Below, piece after piece: positions 31,050 to 40,531 of a stretch of 64,000 nt of DNA; positions within the stretch are counted from its first letter, which is position 1, and each line of letters opens with the position of its first letter. Both the position numbers and the translations under genes were made by a program. This DNA comes from Xenorhabdus bovienii SS-2004 (GTDB lineage: Bacteria > Pseudomonadota > Gammaproteobacteria > Enterobacterales > Enterobacteriaceae): the NCBI RefSeq assembly GCF_000027225.1, contig NC_013892.1, positions 3,534,001 to 3,598,000 on the forward strand, written 5' to 3'. The notes beneath the pieces were generated by a model. It had not been told where the DNA came from and made no database searches. It saw nothing but the letters and a program-made list of their open reading frames with translations.

Positions 31050-33515
31050 TCATATATATTTTTTTACACGCCTTGTCGGCGCTGTGTTAGCAGGATCGTC
31101 TGGCCATAAATGTTTGGGATAACGTCCCTTCATCTCTTTTTGCACCTCACGATAAGCCCCCTGCCAGAATGCCGCGAGATCTTGTGTAATCTGTAGTGGA
31201 CGATGCGCCGGAGATAACAGTTCAACGACCACAGGAACCCGCCCCTTCGCCAATACCGGATTCTGCTGTTCTCCATACATTTCTTGCATTCTGACTGACA
31301 GCAAGGGCGGTTTATCGTGGAAATATTGGATGGTAATCCTACTTCCGGTCGGCACAGTGTAATTAGTAGGCAATTCATTATCCAGTATTTGCCGTTGCTG
31401 CCAATCAAGCAGAGCCAAAAGAGCACACGACAGCTCAACCTGACGTAATCCCTTCAAATCCCCCACTCCCGCCAACATAGGCAGAAACCATTGCTCGAGG
31501 GAATCCAGCAGATTGTCATCATCCACCGCAGGCCACTCAATTTCAGATAGCCATTCTGTTGCCCTTTGCAGCCGGATGCGCAACTGCAATGCTTCCGGCG
31601 ACCAATTCAACGCCGCCAATCCTTCCTGTCGAATCCAGTTCAGCAGGGATTCCTGTAATTCCGCCTGAGAAGGTTTTGCTAAAAGCTGCGCTTTGACAGT
31701 CAAACGCCCGCATTGCAGACGTTTCCATGCTCGCAGAGTGCCCTTACTATCATCCCACTCTACGGCTGTCTGTTCTGTAAACAGGCTCGGATATTGATGA
31801 ATAATGTGTTCGATGTTCAGCGGGCAAGCGAGCAAGACTCTGGCATCGGGGTTTTTACTGTTTTGCTGCAATGTAGGCGCTATCAGCCACTGCTCTCCTG
31901 ACAGCGGATCACCCGGTTCCAGTGCCACACCCAAACCATTGGCTATCTGAAAACGCCCAAGATTATCACGGTTTTTAGCAATCCGATCAGGAAATCCCTG
32001 TACTAATAGTTCGGGTACAAATGCAGCATTAATCTTTTCTGTGCTGATTTTTTTAGATCCTATTTTTGCAGTCTTGCTCGCAAGATTCCTGATAAGCTGA
32101 TTAGTGCGCTGCTGCCAATGAGGTTGGTTTGAATTTATCCAATGAGTGAGATCCGGCAGTCCACTGCGGGGAGGCTCTTCCAAGATCGCTACCAGTTTTG
32201 CTGCCGTTACCAGCGCCTCATCACTCTGCTCTTTGCCTGCACATAACATAGCCGCCAGACGCGGTTCACTGCCCGCTTCCGCCATTTGCCAGCCACGGGC
32301 AGTCAATTGTTGATTATCATCCAGCGTCCCCAATCGCAGCAGCAGCGATTGAGCCACTGCAAGCGCGGGCTGTGGTGGACTGTCCAGCCAGTTCAACTGA
32401 TTACTGTCACGACATCCCCACTGTAATAGTGAAAGTAGCAGGCTGCTCAGATCTGAATGCAGAATTTCCGGCTCACTGTATTCCGTGGCTCGTTCCGCCT
32501 GCTCGCGACTGAATAAATGCCAGCAGACACCTTCTTCCAGCCTTCCTGCCCGCCCAGCCCGTTGTACCATTGACGCCTGGCTGATACGTTGGGTCATCAG
32601 TCGGGTCAGGCCACTCTTCGGCTCAAAGCGGCTGGTACGTTCAAGACCGCTATCCACCACCAACCGGATACCTTCAATCGTCAGGCTGGTTTCCGCAATA
32701 TTGGTGGCCAGCACGACCTTGCGCATTCCTGCTGGCGCGGGTGCTATTGCCTTCCGTTGATCGGATAACGACAACGCGCCGTACAGTGGGCACAATAAAG
32801 TATCGTCGTTGATTTTTTGTTCAAGTTGCGCCAACACACGCTGGATTTCACCCGCGCCGGGCAGAAACAGTAACAATGATCCCGTTTCCTGCTGCAATAA
32901 ACGCAACACTGCCGAAGCCACTGATTGTTCAAAATGCTGATGAATCGGCAACGGATGATAAGATCGTGCTACCGGATAGCGACGACCTTCTGAAACAATC
33001 ACGGGCGCATCAGGTAATAAAGAAGAAAGACGTTGATTGTCCAGTGTCGCGGACATCACCAGAATACGCAGATCTTCACGCAGACCTTCCTGTACATCCA
33101 GCAACAGCGCCAACGCGAGATCGGCCTGTAAACTCCGCTCATGGAATTCATCAAGAATAACCAGAGAAACATCGCTTAATTCAGGATCTTGTTGTAGCAT
33201 TCGGGTCAAAATACCCTCAGTGACAACTTCAAGGCGTGTAGAGGCACTGACTTTGGTTTCCGCCCTCATCCGATAACCTACCGTCACGCCAACAGGCTCA
33301 TTCAATTGTTCGGCAAGACGCTCTGCGACACTGCGCGCTGCAAGGCGCCGAGGTTCCAGCATAATAATGCGCCCTGTCAGTTGAGCTTTATTCAGGATCG
33401 CCAATGGCAATCCGGTCGATTTTCCTGCCCCTGTGGGTGCATGCAACAATACCTGTTTCGACGTTTTCAACTTAGTTATAACAGAGTCCAAAACGTCATA
33501 AATTGGTAATAACAA
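31050..33515 (-). CDS. hrpB: ATP-dependent RNA helicase HrpB
   Basis: HrpB is a DEAH-box helicase of unknown physiological substrate. The 821 residues hold motif I APTGAGKST, motif Ia EPRRLAAR, motif II as DEFH (instead of DEAH, usual for HrpB), motif III SAT, TNIAETSLTIEG, and motif VI QRAGRAGR. The C-terminal HrpB domain ends GRYPKHLWPDDPANTAPTRR. The start appears to be TTG at 33515 after AGGGTG; no better ATG aligns with the family. It lies upstream of mrcB on the same strand, 53 bases apart, as in E. coli. Confidence 0.94.
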   Translation of the reverse strand: MLLPIYDVLDSVITKLKTSKQVLLHAPTGAGKSTGLPLAILNKAQLTGRIIMLEPRRLAARSVAERLAEQLNEPVGVTVGYRMRAETKVSASTRLEVVTEGILTRMLQQDPELSDVSLVILDEFHERSLQADLALALLLDVQEGLREDLRILVMSATLDNQRLSSLLPDAPVIVSEGRRYPVARSYHPLPIHQHFEQSVASAVLRLLQQETGSLLLFLPGAGEIQRVLAQLEQKINDDTLLCPLYGALSLSDQRKAIAPAPAGMRKVVLATNIAETSLTIEGIRLVVDSGLERTSRFEPKSGLTRLMTQRISQASMVQRAGRAGRLEEGVCWHLFSREQAERATEYSEPEILHSDLSSLLLSLLQWGCRDSNQLNWLDSPPQPALAVAQSLLLRLGTLDDNQQLTARGWQMAEAGSEPRLAAMLCAGKEQSDEALVTAAKLVAILEEPPRSGLPDLTHWINSNQPHWQQRTNQLIRNLASKTAKIGSKKISTEKINAAFVPELLVQGFPDRIAKNRDNLGRFQIANGLGVALEPGDPLSGEQWLIAPTLQQNSKNPDARVLLACPLNIEHIIHQYPSLFTEQTAVEWDDSKGTLRAWKRLQCGRLTVKAQLLAKPSQAELQESLLNWIRQEGLAALNWSPEALQLRIRLQRATEWLSEIEWPAVDDDNLLDSLEQWFLPMLAGVGDLKGLRQVELSCALLALLDWQQRQILDNELPTNYTVPTGSRITIQYFHDKPPLLSVRMQEMYGEQQNPVLAKGRVPVVVELLSPAHRPLQITQDLAAFWQGAYREVQKEMKGRYPKHLWPDDPANTAPTRRVKKYI

Positions 33516-33618
33516 AGGATCACCCTAACCATTAACTTTCAATGGACGTCATTGTAGCATTCGCTACTTTAATTTCAGTTCATTGATCTTGCCGACCATT
33601 AGCGATGAAGGAAAATTT

Positions 33619-34329
33619 ATGGAATTTTCGCCTCCCCTGAAGTCAGCGACCCTAATCCGTCGCTATAAGCGCTTTCTTGCCGATATCCTCACCCCAGAAG
33701 GCGAAACGTTGACCATACACTGTGCTAATACCGGAGCAATGACAGGATGCGCGATACCGGGAGATACCGTGTGGTATTCCACATCAGACAATCCCAAACG
33801 TAAGTATCCGAATAGCTGGGAGCTGACTCAGACCCAAAATGGGCATTTGATTTGTGTCAATACACTCAGAGCCAACGAATTGGTCTATCAATCCATTGAA
33901 AAAAATGCAATTTCAGAATTATCTGACTATGAACAAATCCGCCGTGAAGTGGTCTATGGAAAAGAGAAAAGTCGGATAGATTTATTGTTACAGTCAAAAC
34001 AGAGAGTTAATTGCTATATTGAAGTCAAATCGGTGACATTGTTGCAGGAAAATAAGGGTTATTTTCCGGACACAGTGACAATTCGAGGGCAAAAACATTT
34101 ACGTGAGCTATCATTGATAGCACAACAGGGGCAGCGTGCTGTTCTGTTCTTTGCTGTTTTACATTCTGGGATTAGTCAGGTTACGGCAGCAAAACATATT
34201 GACCATGATTATGCATGTCTTTTGGAACAAGCATGCAATTCAGGGGTCGAAGTAGTCTGTTACGGGGCCAGTATGACAAAAGACAGGATGGTTCTAAATC
34301 GCAAATTACCTTTTTTATCAATAGGATAA
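33619..34329 (+). CDS. sfsA: Sugar fermentation stimulation protein SfsA
   Basis: SfsA was found as a stimulator of maltose metabolism genes. Its fold suggests a nucleic-acid-binding or nuclease-like protein, but the role is unsettled. I start it at the ATG at 33619 (236 residues, [22 protein letters not shown]), which matches E. coli and has AAGGAA before it. An upstream ATT/ATG-type extension to 33583 is open but not needed. Conserved motifs are [39 protein letters not shown] and RGQKHLREL; the IEVKS segment is nuclease-like. Upstream of dksA as in E. coli. Confidence 0.95.
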   Translation: MEFSPPLKSATLIRRYKRFLADILTPEGETLTIHCANTGAMTGCAIPGDTVWYSTSDNPKRKYPNSWELTQTQNGHLICVNTLRANELVYQSIEKNAISELSDYEQIRREVVYGKEKSRIDLLLQSKQRVNCYIEVKSVTLLQENKGYFPDTVTIRGQKHLRELSLIAQQGQRAVLFFAVLHSGISQVTAAKHIDHDYACLLEQACNSGVEVVCYGASMTKDRMVLNRKLPFLSIG

Positions 34330-34525
34330 TTTGTAAACAGAACATACTGATGAGGCAAGTTTTGCAACATATTTAGGCAGTAAACACGGTAGCCTTCACA
34401 CCATTGCAAAACTAATGGCAGGAACAATTGCCAACCTCGCAGTCATCTGCTATTTATAGCGGCCTATTTTTTTCCCTCCATTGTTGGGGGGGTCGTTTGA
34501 TAGTGCGTGTGTAAGGAGAAGCATT

Positions 34526-34981
34526 ATGCAAGAAGGGCAAAAACGTAAAACCTCGTCCTTAAGCATTCTCGCCATCGCTGGGGTAGAAGCTTACCAAGAA
34601 AAGCCAGGCGAAGAATACATGAACGATGCCCAGTTAACGCATTTCAAGCTGATTCTGGAAGCATGGCGCAATCAACTCAGGGATGAAGTAGACCGTACTG
34701 TATCTCATATGCAAGATGAGGCAGCGAACTTCCCTGATCCAGTTGACCGTGCGGCGCAAGAAGAAGAATTCAGTCTTGAACTACGTAATCGGGATCGTGA
34801 ACGTAAGTTGATCAAAAAGATCGAAAAAACGCTGAAAAAAGTCGAAGATGACGATTTCGGCTATTGTGAGTCCTGTGGGGTTGAAATCGGCATCCGCCGT
34901 TTAGAAGCTCGCCCGACAGCTGACTTATGTATTGACTGTAAAACGTTGGCCGAAATTCGCGAAAAGCAAATGGCTGGCTGA
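34526..34981 (+). CDS. dksA: RNA polymerase-binding transcription factor DksA
   Basis: DksA enters the secondary channel of RNA polymerase and works with ppGpp (made by RelA, encoded in this window). From the ATG at 34526 (preceded by GGAG) it has 151 residues, the E. coli length: [25 protein letters not shown] coiled-coil has the tip aspartates in NFPDPVDRA, and a C4 zinc finger has CESC and CIDC. The frame is open 45 bases further upstream, but that part has no family match. Confidence 0.98.
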   Translation: MQEGQKRKTSSLSILAIAGVEAYQEKPGEEYMNDAQLTHFKLILEAWRNQLRDEVDRTVSHMQDEAANFPDPVDRAAQEEEFSLELRNRDRERKLIKKIEKTLKKVEDDDFGYCESCGVEIGIRRLEARPTADLCIDCKTLAEIREKQMAG

Positions 34982-35040
34982 CCGGCAGGGCTGAGTACGG
35001 CGCTGAATGGCGCCGTATGCTCCCTTATATTGCTCCTGAT

Positions 35041-35937
35041 ATGACTCAATCTGAACATTCCGCATTATATATCGGGCGTTTCGCTCCGTCCCCTTCCGGT
35101 GATCTCCACTTCGGTTCCCTAGTAACTGCTCTCGGCAGTTACCTACAGGCGCATGCCTGCCATGGCAAATGGCTGGTGCGCATTGATGACATAGATCCCC
35201 CAAGAGAAGTTCCCGGATCCGCCAGCCGGATATTGCAGTCCCTTGAGCATTATGGTCTTTGCTGGGATGGTGAGGTGCTGTATCAATCCCAGCGCCATGA
35301 AACCTATCGGGCAATACTCGCTCAGTTGCAACAACAGGGAAACAGCTATTACTGCACCTGTACCCGCCAGCGCATTCAACAATTGGGCGGGTTTTATGAC
35401 GATCATTGCCGGCATTTACATTTGCTTGCTGACAATGCTGCTGTTCGCTTGAAACAACGCCATCCAATTTATGGCTTTCACGATAAATTGCAGGGTTACA
35501 TCACTGTTCCTGCTAAAATGGCAGAAGAAGACTTCACCATTTATCGCAAAGACGGTTTATTCGCTTATAATCTTGTCGTTGTTGTTGATGATAACCATCA
35601 AGGCGTGACTGAAATTGTCAGAGGAGCGGATTTGATTAAACCCACGGTTCGCCAGCTATCACTGTATCAGAACCTGAATTTTGCGATTCCAGATTATGTG
35701 CATTTACCCCTCGTTCTCAATCAAGAGGGAAATAAGCTCTCTAAGCAAAATCATGCCCAGCCGATCCCATTGGATGATCCACGGCCATTACTTATTGATG
35801 CGTTATCATTTTTGAACCAACCCACCATTGCAGGCTGGCAAGATCTCACGACAGATCAGGTGCTGCGGCAAGCTATCGTCGGTTGGAATATAAACCCTGT
35901 TCCGCAGAAAAACATAACCTATCGCCAATTCAAATAA
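35041..35937 (+). CDS. gluQ: Glutamyl-Q tRNA(Asp) synthetase
   Basis: GluQ charges glutamate onto the queuosine base in tRNA-Asp rather than onto a tRNA end. It resembles the catalytic half of GluRS: the HIGH-like [12 protein letters not shown], the cysteine-containing [10 protein letters not shown] insert for zinc, [16 protein letters not shown], and the KMSKS-like KLSKQN. The frame opens at 35017 (MLPYIAPDM). I chose the ATG at 35041 because E. coli GluQ starts about there (MT... [10 protein letters not shown]); neither site has a clear Shine-Dalgarno sequence. It sits between dksA and pcnB as in E. coli. Confidence 0.93.
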   Translation: MTQSEHSALYIGRFAPSPSGDLHFGSLVTALGSYLQAHACHGKWLVRIDDIDPPREVPGSASRILQSLEHYGLCWDGEVLYQSQRHETYRAILAQLQQQGNSYYCTCTRQRIQQLGGFYDDHCRHLHLLADNAAVRLKQRHPIYGFHDKLQGYITVPAKMAEEDFTIYRKDGLFAYNLVVVVDDNHQGVTEIVRGADLIKPTVRQLSLYQNLNFAIPDYVHLPLVLNQEGNKLSKQNHAQPIPLDDPRPLLIDALSFLNQPTIAGWQDLTTDQVLRQAIVGWNINPVPQKNITYRQFK

Positions 35938-36041
35938 AGTGTTTCTATTGGCTCTGCAAGCATTCTCAAAGAATGTCCAGTAAGTTATGATTAGCGGCTG
36001 TTTTTTGCTTTAATATTACTTAGTCACTATCGAGGTGTACC

Positions 36042-37589
36042 ATTTTTAACCGAGTAGCAACTTTCTGCCGTAATTTGATGATCCGCGAAAACAAAACAAA
36101 ACGCGACACACAGGCAGCCAGTGAAAGGCCAGTCACCGTATCTGACCATACTGCTCAAATAGAGAGCAGAACTCTGCCTAAACATCGCAGAGAACATCAC
36201 TCATCTTCATCAAATGCTGATAACGCCGCAATGAAGAAAAAATCCGTAAAGGCTAAGCCTTCTACCCCCCCGATCACGGTGCTCCCTCGGGATCAGCACC
36301 CAATTTCACGTAAAGACATCAGTGACAATGCCCTGAAGGTTTTGTATCGCCTGAATAAATCAGGTTTTCAAGCCTATCTGGTCGGTGGTGGTGTTCGTGA
36401 TTTATTGCTGCACAAAAAACCCAAAGATTTCGATATCGCAACGAATGCCACACCAGAGCAGGTACGCAAACTCTTCCGTAACTGTCGGCTTGTGGGTCGC
36501 CGTTTCCGCCTTGCTCATATTATGTTTGGGCCAGATGTGATTGAAGTCGCCACTTTCCGTGGGTCACACGAGCAAGTTGAATCCAATGACCGGAATCAGT
36601 CACAAAAAGCGCAAAGCGGAATGTTGCTGCGCGATAATATCTTCGGTTCGGTCGAAGAAGATGCCGTTCGCCGCGATTTCACCATCAATAGCCTCTATTA
36701 TGGCATTGAAGATTTCGCCTTGCGGGATTATGTCGGCGGAATGGCTGACCTGCAAGCTGGGATCATTCGCCTGATTGGTGATCCGGAAACCCGTTACCGT
36801 GAAGATCCTGTCCGTATGCTGCGCGCAGTCCGTTTTGCCAGCAAACTTGACATGACCATCGAGAAAACCACTGCCGAACCGATCCCGCAGCTTGCCTTTC
36901 TGTTGAAGGATATTCCCTCCGCACGCTTGTTCGAAGAATCCCTGAAACTATTACAGTCGGGGCATGGCTACAGCACCTATAAACTGCTGCGCGAGTACAA
37001 TCTGTTCCAACTGCTATTCCCGATGATGCAGCGCGGTTTCACTCCAAACAGTGACTCACCGCTGGAAAAACTACTGGAACAGGTGCTGAAAAATACCGAT
37101 TATCGGCTCCAGAACGACAAACGTGTCAATCCGGCCTTCTTATTCGCGGCCATGTTGTGGTATCCGTTGATTGAACATGCAGAGAAACTGTCTCAGGAAG
37201 GTGGTTTACCGTATTACGATGCCTTTGCTCTCGCAATGAATGACATTCTTGATGAGCAGTGCGGTTCTATTGCCATTCCGAAGCGCCATACCACGACCAT
37301 GCGTGACATTTGGTTATTGCAGCTTCGTCTGCCACGCCGTCAGGGAAAACGCGCGAATAAGCTGATGGAGCATCCGAAGTTCCGAGCTGCGTATGATTTA
37401 TTGGAATTACGCGCCAGCGTTGAACCACGACATGAACTGAAAGAGTTGGTACTGTGGTGGTCAGAATTCCAACAGGCGACAGCGCCTCAACAGCGTGGCA
37501 TGATATCAGAACTGGGCACCGACCCCGTTCGTCGCAGAACACGTCCCCGCCGTAGCAGCCGGCCTCGTCAGTTCAAGGACAACGGTTGA
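36042..37589 (+). CDS. pcnB: Poly(A) polymerase I, predicted AUU start
   Basis: PcnB adds poly(A) tails that mark RNAs for decay and is needed for ColE1-type plasmid copy number. E. coli pcnB is known to start at AUU. Here GAGGTG lies four bases before ATT at 36042, and the codons that follow read (M)[10 protein letters not shown], matching the E. coli start (M)FTRVANFCRK. The first standard start codons, TTG and ATG, come only at 36075-36080, past this conserved part. With AUU the protein has 515 residues. Domains: a nucleotidyltransferase head with [13 protein letters not shown] and the catalytic DFD in [26 protein letters not shown], the RNA-binding body, and a basic C-terminus ([14 protein letters not shown]). 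A long low-complexity insert (about residues 20-70) exceeds the E. coli one. The folK gene follows directly. Confidence 0.93.
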   Translation: MFNRVATFCRNLMIRENKTKRDTQAASERPVTVSDHTAQIESRTLPKHRREHHSSSSNADNAAMKKKSVKAKPSTPPITVLPRDQHPISRKDISDNALKVLYRLNKSGFQAYLVGGGVRDLLLHKKPKDFDIATNATPEQVRKLFRNCRLVGRRFRLAHIMFGPDVIEVATFRGSHEQVESNDRNQSQKAQSGMLLRDNIFGSVEEDAVRRDFTINSLYYGIEDFALRDYVGGMADLQAGIIRLIGDPETRYREDPVRMLRAVRFASKLDMTIEKTTAEPIPQLAFLLKDIPSARLFEESLKLLQSGHGYSTYKLLREYNLFQLLFPMMQRGFTPNSDSPLEKLLEQVLKNTDYRLQNDKRVNPAFLFAAMLWYPLIEHAEKLSQEGGLPYYDAFALAMNDILDEQCGSIAIPKRHTTTMRDIWLLQLRLPRRQGKRANKLMEHPKFRAAYDLLELRASVEPRHELKELVLWWSEFQQATAPQQRGMISELGTDPVRRRTRPRRSSRPRQFKDNG

Positions 37590-37590
37590 C

Positions 37591-38073
37591 ATGGCACGGG
37601 TTTACATCGCCATTGGCAGTAATCTGGCTGATCCCTTGCAGCAAGTCGATAATGCACTTGCTGCCCTGCATGTGATCCCTGACACAAGCTTTGTTATGCG
37701 ATCCTCTTTTTATCGTAGCAAACCGATGGGGCCACAAGATCAGCCTGATTACCTCAACCTTGCCGTTGCACTGGAAACCAAGCTGCAACCAGAAGCATTG
37801 CTCGATCACACTCAAGCCATTGAGCTGGCACAAGGGCGTATCCGCAAAGATGAGCGCTGGGGGCCGAGAACACTCGATCTGGATATCATGCTGTTTGGCG
37901 ATTGCATTATTAAGACTGAGCGCCTGACTGTTCCCCATTACGGCTTAAAACAGCGCGAGTTTATGCTTTATCCGCTTGCAGAAATTGCGCCGGATCTTGT
38001 ATTCCCAGATGGAGAAACACTGGCAGCACGATTAAAACATGTTCCAGAAAATGGCCTGACGTTTTGGTTGTAG
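37591..38073 (+). CDS. folK: 6-hydroxymethyl-7,8-dihydropterin pyrophosphokinase
   Basis: HPPK transfers pyrophosphate from ATP to hydroxymethyl-dihydropterin in folate synthesis. The 160 residues show VYIAIGSNLADP at the start, SSFYRSKPMGPQDQPDYLN, and the metal and ATP motif RWGPRTLDLDIMLFG. It starts one base after the pcnB stop, so translation is probably coupled, as in E. coli. Confidence 0.97.
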   Translation: MARVYIAIGSNLADPLQQVDNALAALHVIPDTSFVMRSSFYRSKPMGPQDQPDYLNLAVALETKLQPEALLDHTQAIELAQGRIRKDERWGPRTLDLDIMLFGDCIIKTERLTVPHYGLKQREFMLYPLAEIAPDLVFPDGETLAARLKHVPENGLTFWL

Positions 38074-38166
38074 CACGGATAGCCGGATTTATCGTTGTAA
38101 CACGCCGTTTTATGAAGGAAAAGTTATTCAATATCTCATACAGCCGTGGCCGATTTTTGGATAATC

Positions 38167-38216
38167 AGGGCCTGTCCCATTGAGGTTCAAAAGTGATGCT
38201 CAATGGGACAGGCCCT
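38167..38216. repeat. 18-bp perfect inverted repeat upstream of panB
   Basis: AGGGCCTGTCCCATTGAG at 38167-38184 is repeated as its exact complement at 38199-38216, with a 14-base loop. It ends 19 bases before the panB start and 9 bases before its AGGAG. It would fold into a very stable hairpin in the panB leader. With no T run behind it, a terminator of folK is possible only as an imperfect one. It could also be the remnant of a small mobile element or an mRNA-control structure. Confidence 0.85.
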
Positions 38217-38235
38217 AACTATTCAGGAGATAACA

Positions 38236-39027
38236 ATGAAACCAACAACCCTGACTGATCTGAGTCAGTTAAAAAAAGAGAAACGCAAGTTCGCTACAAT
38301 CACAGCTTACGATGCCAGTTTTGCCCACCTTTTTGCCGAACAAGGCATCAACGTCATGCTTATCGGCGATTCACTCGGCATGACTTTACAAGGACTTGAC
38401 TCGACCTTACCTGTCACGGTTGAAGATATTGCCTACCACACCCGCTGCGTCCGTGCTGGTGCCCCTCACTCTTTCCTGATCTCAGACATGCCTTTCATGA
38501 GTTACGCCACTCCAGAGCAGAGTTTTAGCAGTGCTGCGACATTGATGCGTTCCGGGGCTAATATGGTAAAAATTGAAGGCGGAAGCTGGCTGTGTGAGGC
38601 GGTCAATATGCTGACCGAGCGTGCCGTGCCAGTGTGTGGTCATTTGGGGCTGACGCCGCAATCAGTCAATATTTTCGGTGGCTATAAAGTGCAGGGTCGT
38701 GATGAAACTTCCGCCCAACAATTGCTTAACGATGCGATAGCTTTGGAAAAAGCAGGTATGCAGCTACTGGTGCTGGAGTGTGTGCCGACAGCATTAGGCC
38801 AGCGAGTGAGCGAAGCGCTGGAAATTCCGGTCATTGGTATTGGCGCGGGCAATCTCACTGACGGTCAGATTCTGGTCATGCACGATGCCTTAGGCATCAC
38901 CGCCAGACCACCTAAATTTGCCAAAGATTTCCTCAAAGAAACCGGCAACATACGGGATGCCATCCGCCTGTATATCGAGCAGGTAGAAAGTGGTGCCTAT
39001 CCCGGTCAAGCACATTCATTCAAATAA
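38236..39027 (+). CDS. panB: 3-methyl-2-oxobutanoate hydroxymethyltransferase
   Basis: PanB adds a hydroxymethyl group from 5,10-methylene-THF to ketoisovalerate to form ketopantoate, the first step to pantothenate and CoA. From the ATG at 38236 (preceded by AGGAG) it has 263 residues, beginning [16 protein letters not shown]. Motifs: [28 protein letters not shown] (metal and ketoacid site), [24 protein letters not shown] and PVIGIGAG. The frame opens at 38203 within the inverted repeat, but that extension has no homologue. The panC gene follows 39 bases later. Confidence 0.97.
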   Translation: MKPTTLTDLSQLKKEKRKFATITAYDASFAHLFAEQGINVMLIGDSLGMTLQGLDSTLPVTVEDIAYHTRCVRAGAPHSFLISDMPFMSYATPEQSFSSAATLMRSGANMVKIEGGSWLCEAVNMLTERAVPVCGHLGLTPQSVNIFGGYKVQGRDETSAQQLLNDAIALEKAGMQLLVLECVPTALGQRVSEALEIPVIGIGAGNLTDGQILVMHDALGITARPPKFAKDFLKETGNIRDAIRLYIEQVESGAYPGQAHSFK

Positions 39028-39066
39028 TTATTCCCCGGCATGACGGCCAATTAAAGGAGTAGAGCA

Positions 39067-39924
39067 ATGCTGATTATAGAAACAATCCCCATTTTACGCC
39101 GTGAAATCCGCCGCTGGCATCAGGCAGGCAAACGTATTGCCTTTGTACCAACTATGGGTAATCTGCATGATGGCCATATGTCATTGGTGGACACCGCCAG
39201 AGCACAGGCTGACGTAGTTATCGTCAGTATTTTTGTCAATCCCATGCAGTTTGAACATGAAGATGATTTGGTCAATTATCCACGAACCCTACAGGAAGAC
39301 TGCGAAAAACTGAGCCATCGCAAGGTCGAACTGGTCTTTGCTCCCAATGCAAATGAAATGTATCCGAATGGCTCTAACAGCAGCCAGACTTTCGTCGAAG
39401 TACCAGATCTTTCTTATCTGCTTGAAGGTGCTAACCGTCCGGGGCATTTCCGTGGTGTCACCACCGTTGTCAGCAAACTGTTCAATCTGATTCAACCCGA
39501 TCTCGTTTATTTCGGAGAAAAAGATTTCCAGCAAGTGCAGATTATCCGCAAGATCATTGCTGATATGGCTTACGATATTACGTTGGTTTCCGTTCCCATC
39601 GTCCGTGAAAAAAGTGGGTTGGCACTGAGTTCCCGCAATAATCTTTTATCGGCTGAAGAGAAAAAAATTGCTCCGGTATTACATCAGATCATGCAGTGTA
39701 TTGCAGAAAAGCTGACGCATGGAGAACGAGCGACCGAACAGTTGCTCGAACTGGCATCGACACATTTGCGTGAAGAAGGCTTTATGCCGGATGAGTTATT
39801 TATCCGTGATGCAGAAAACTTGACTCCTCTGACGTTGCAAAGTAAAAAAGCCGTGATCCTAATGGCAGCCTGGTTAGGGCAAGTACGCTTAATTGACAAT
39901 CAGCAAGTCGATTTGGTTGGCTGA
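39067..39924 (+). CDS. panC: Pantothenate synthetase (pantoate--beta-alanine ligase)
   Basis: PanC joins pantoate and beta-alanine with ATP. The 285 residues show [15 protein letters not shown] (HIGH-type ATP site), [37 protein letters not shown], and [12 protein letters not shown] (KMSKS-like loop). AAAGGAG supports the start. The panD gene, whose product makes beta-alanine, normally comes next but is here 3.3 kb away, past an inserted cassette. Confidence 0.97.
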   Translation: MLIIETIPILRREIRRWHQAGKRIAFVPTMGNLHDGHMSLVDTARAQADVVIVSIFVNPMQFEHEDDLVNYPRTLQEDCEKLSHRKVELVFAPNANEMYPNGSNSSQTFVEVPDLSYLLEGANRPGHFRGVTTVVSKLFNLIQPDLVYFGEKDFQQVQIIRKIIADMAYDITLVSVPIVREKSGLALSSRNNLLSAEEKKIAPVLHQIMQCIAEKLTHGERATEQLLELASTHLREEGFMPDELFIRDAENLTPLTLQSKKAVILMAAWLGQVRLIDNQQVDLVG

Positions 39925-40060
39925 TTTTAGTGAAGGGATGTGTGTGTTAGTGGAGCCGTAACATGATGCACATATCCCTGAGGCCATGGCTTCAATTTAC
40001 TGATAATGGTGAAGGTTTAAATAATACCCACACTCACACCGTGAGTAAAAAAATAAAATT

Positions 40061-40531
40061 TTAATTTTCATTGTTGAAATTACTATCATCAATCCTTATT
40101 TTTAATGAATTATTGAAACCACAAATAGAAACATTATCAGATAAATTATTTTTCATCCATTCTAAATCAGGAGTAAAGTTTAAAGTTGACGGAACTCGTC
40201 GTAGTTTTACATTATATTTATTGGATAAAAATGAGAAATATATTATATTGGCTGCATATTCTGAATCACTAACCCATACTTCCGAATTTTCTTTAACACG
40301 TAACATCCTAATAATATTAATCCATGCATCTGTAGCACTTGTAAACAATACCACATCTTCTGGTTCACAATTATTATAAACATCGTGATTTAAAATAGAT
40401 TCACTTTTCAATTCAGCTTCATAAGTTCCCATTTTAAATTCAGAAAACAAATAATCTTTCATAATCTCATAAGTTGAGGGGCGAATAACTCCAGAACCAG
40501 CAGTATTCATATGAACTATCATATTAAGCAT
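40061..40531 (-). pseudogene. Class V aminotransferase / cysteine desulfurase-like protein, C-terminal half missing
   Basis: The 156-residue product begins like PLP enzymes of the class V fold (EgtE- and desulfurase-like): HMNTAGSGVIRPSTYEIMKDYL, then FTSATDAWINIIRML and VWVSDSEYAANIIYF. This corresponds to the first 130-140 residues of proteins normally near 380-400 long. The matching stops after NNLSDNVSICGFNNS, before the region that should hold the PLP aspartate and lysine. Codons after that have no family likeness, and the following 136 bases up to panC hold no remainder. The gene is therefore truncated and should be inactive as an enzyme. Its ATG overlaps the end of the upstream MFS gene by 8 bases, so it is the third gene of a coupled operon. 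It is AT-rich, unlike panC. Confidence 0.6.

Noticed and set aside
34925..35467. 180-codon minus-strand frame opposite dksA-gluQ
   Set aside because: Antisense to two conserved genes.
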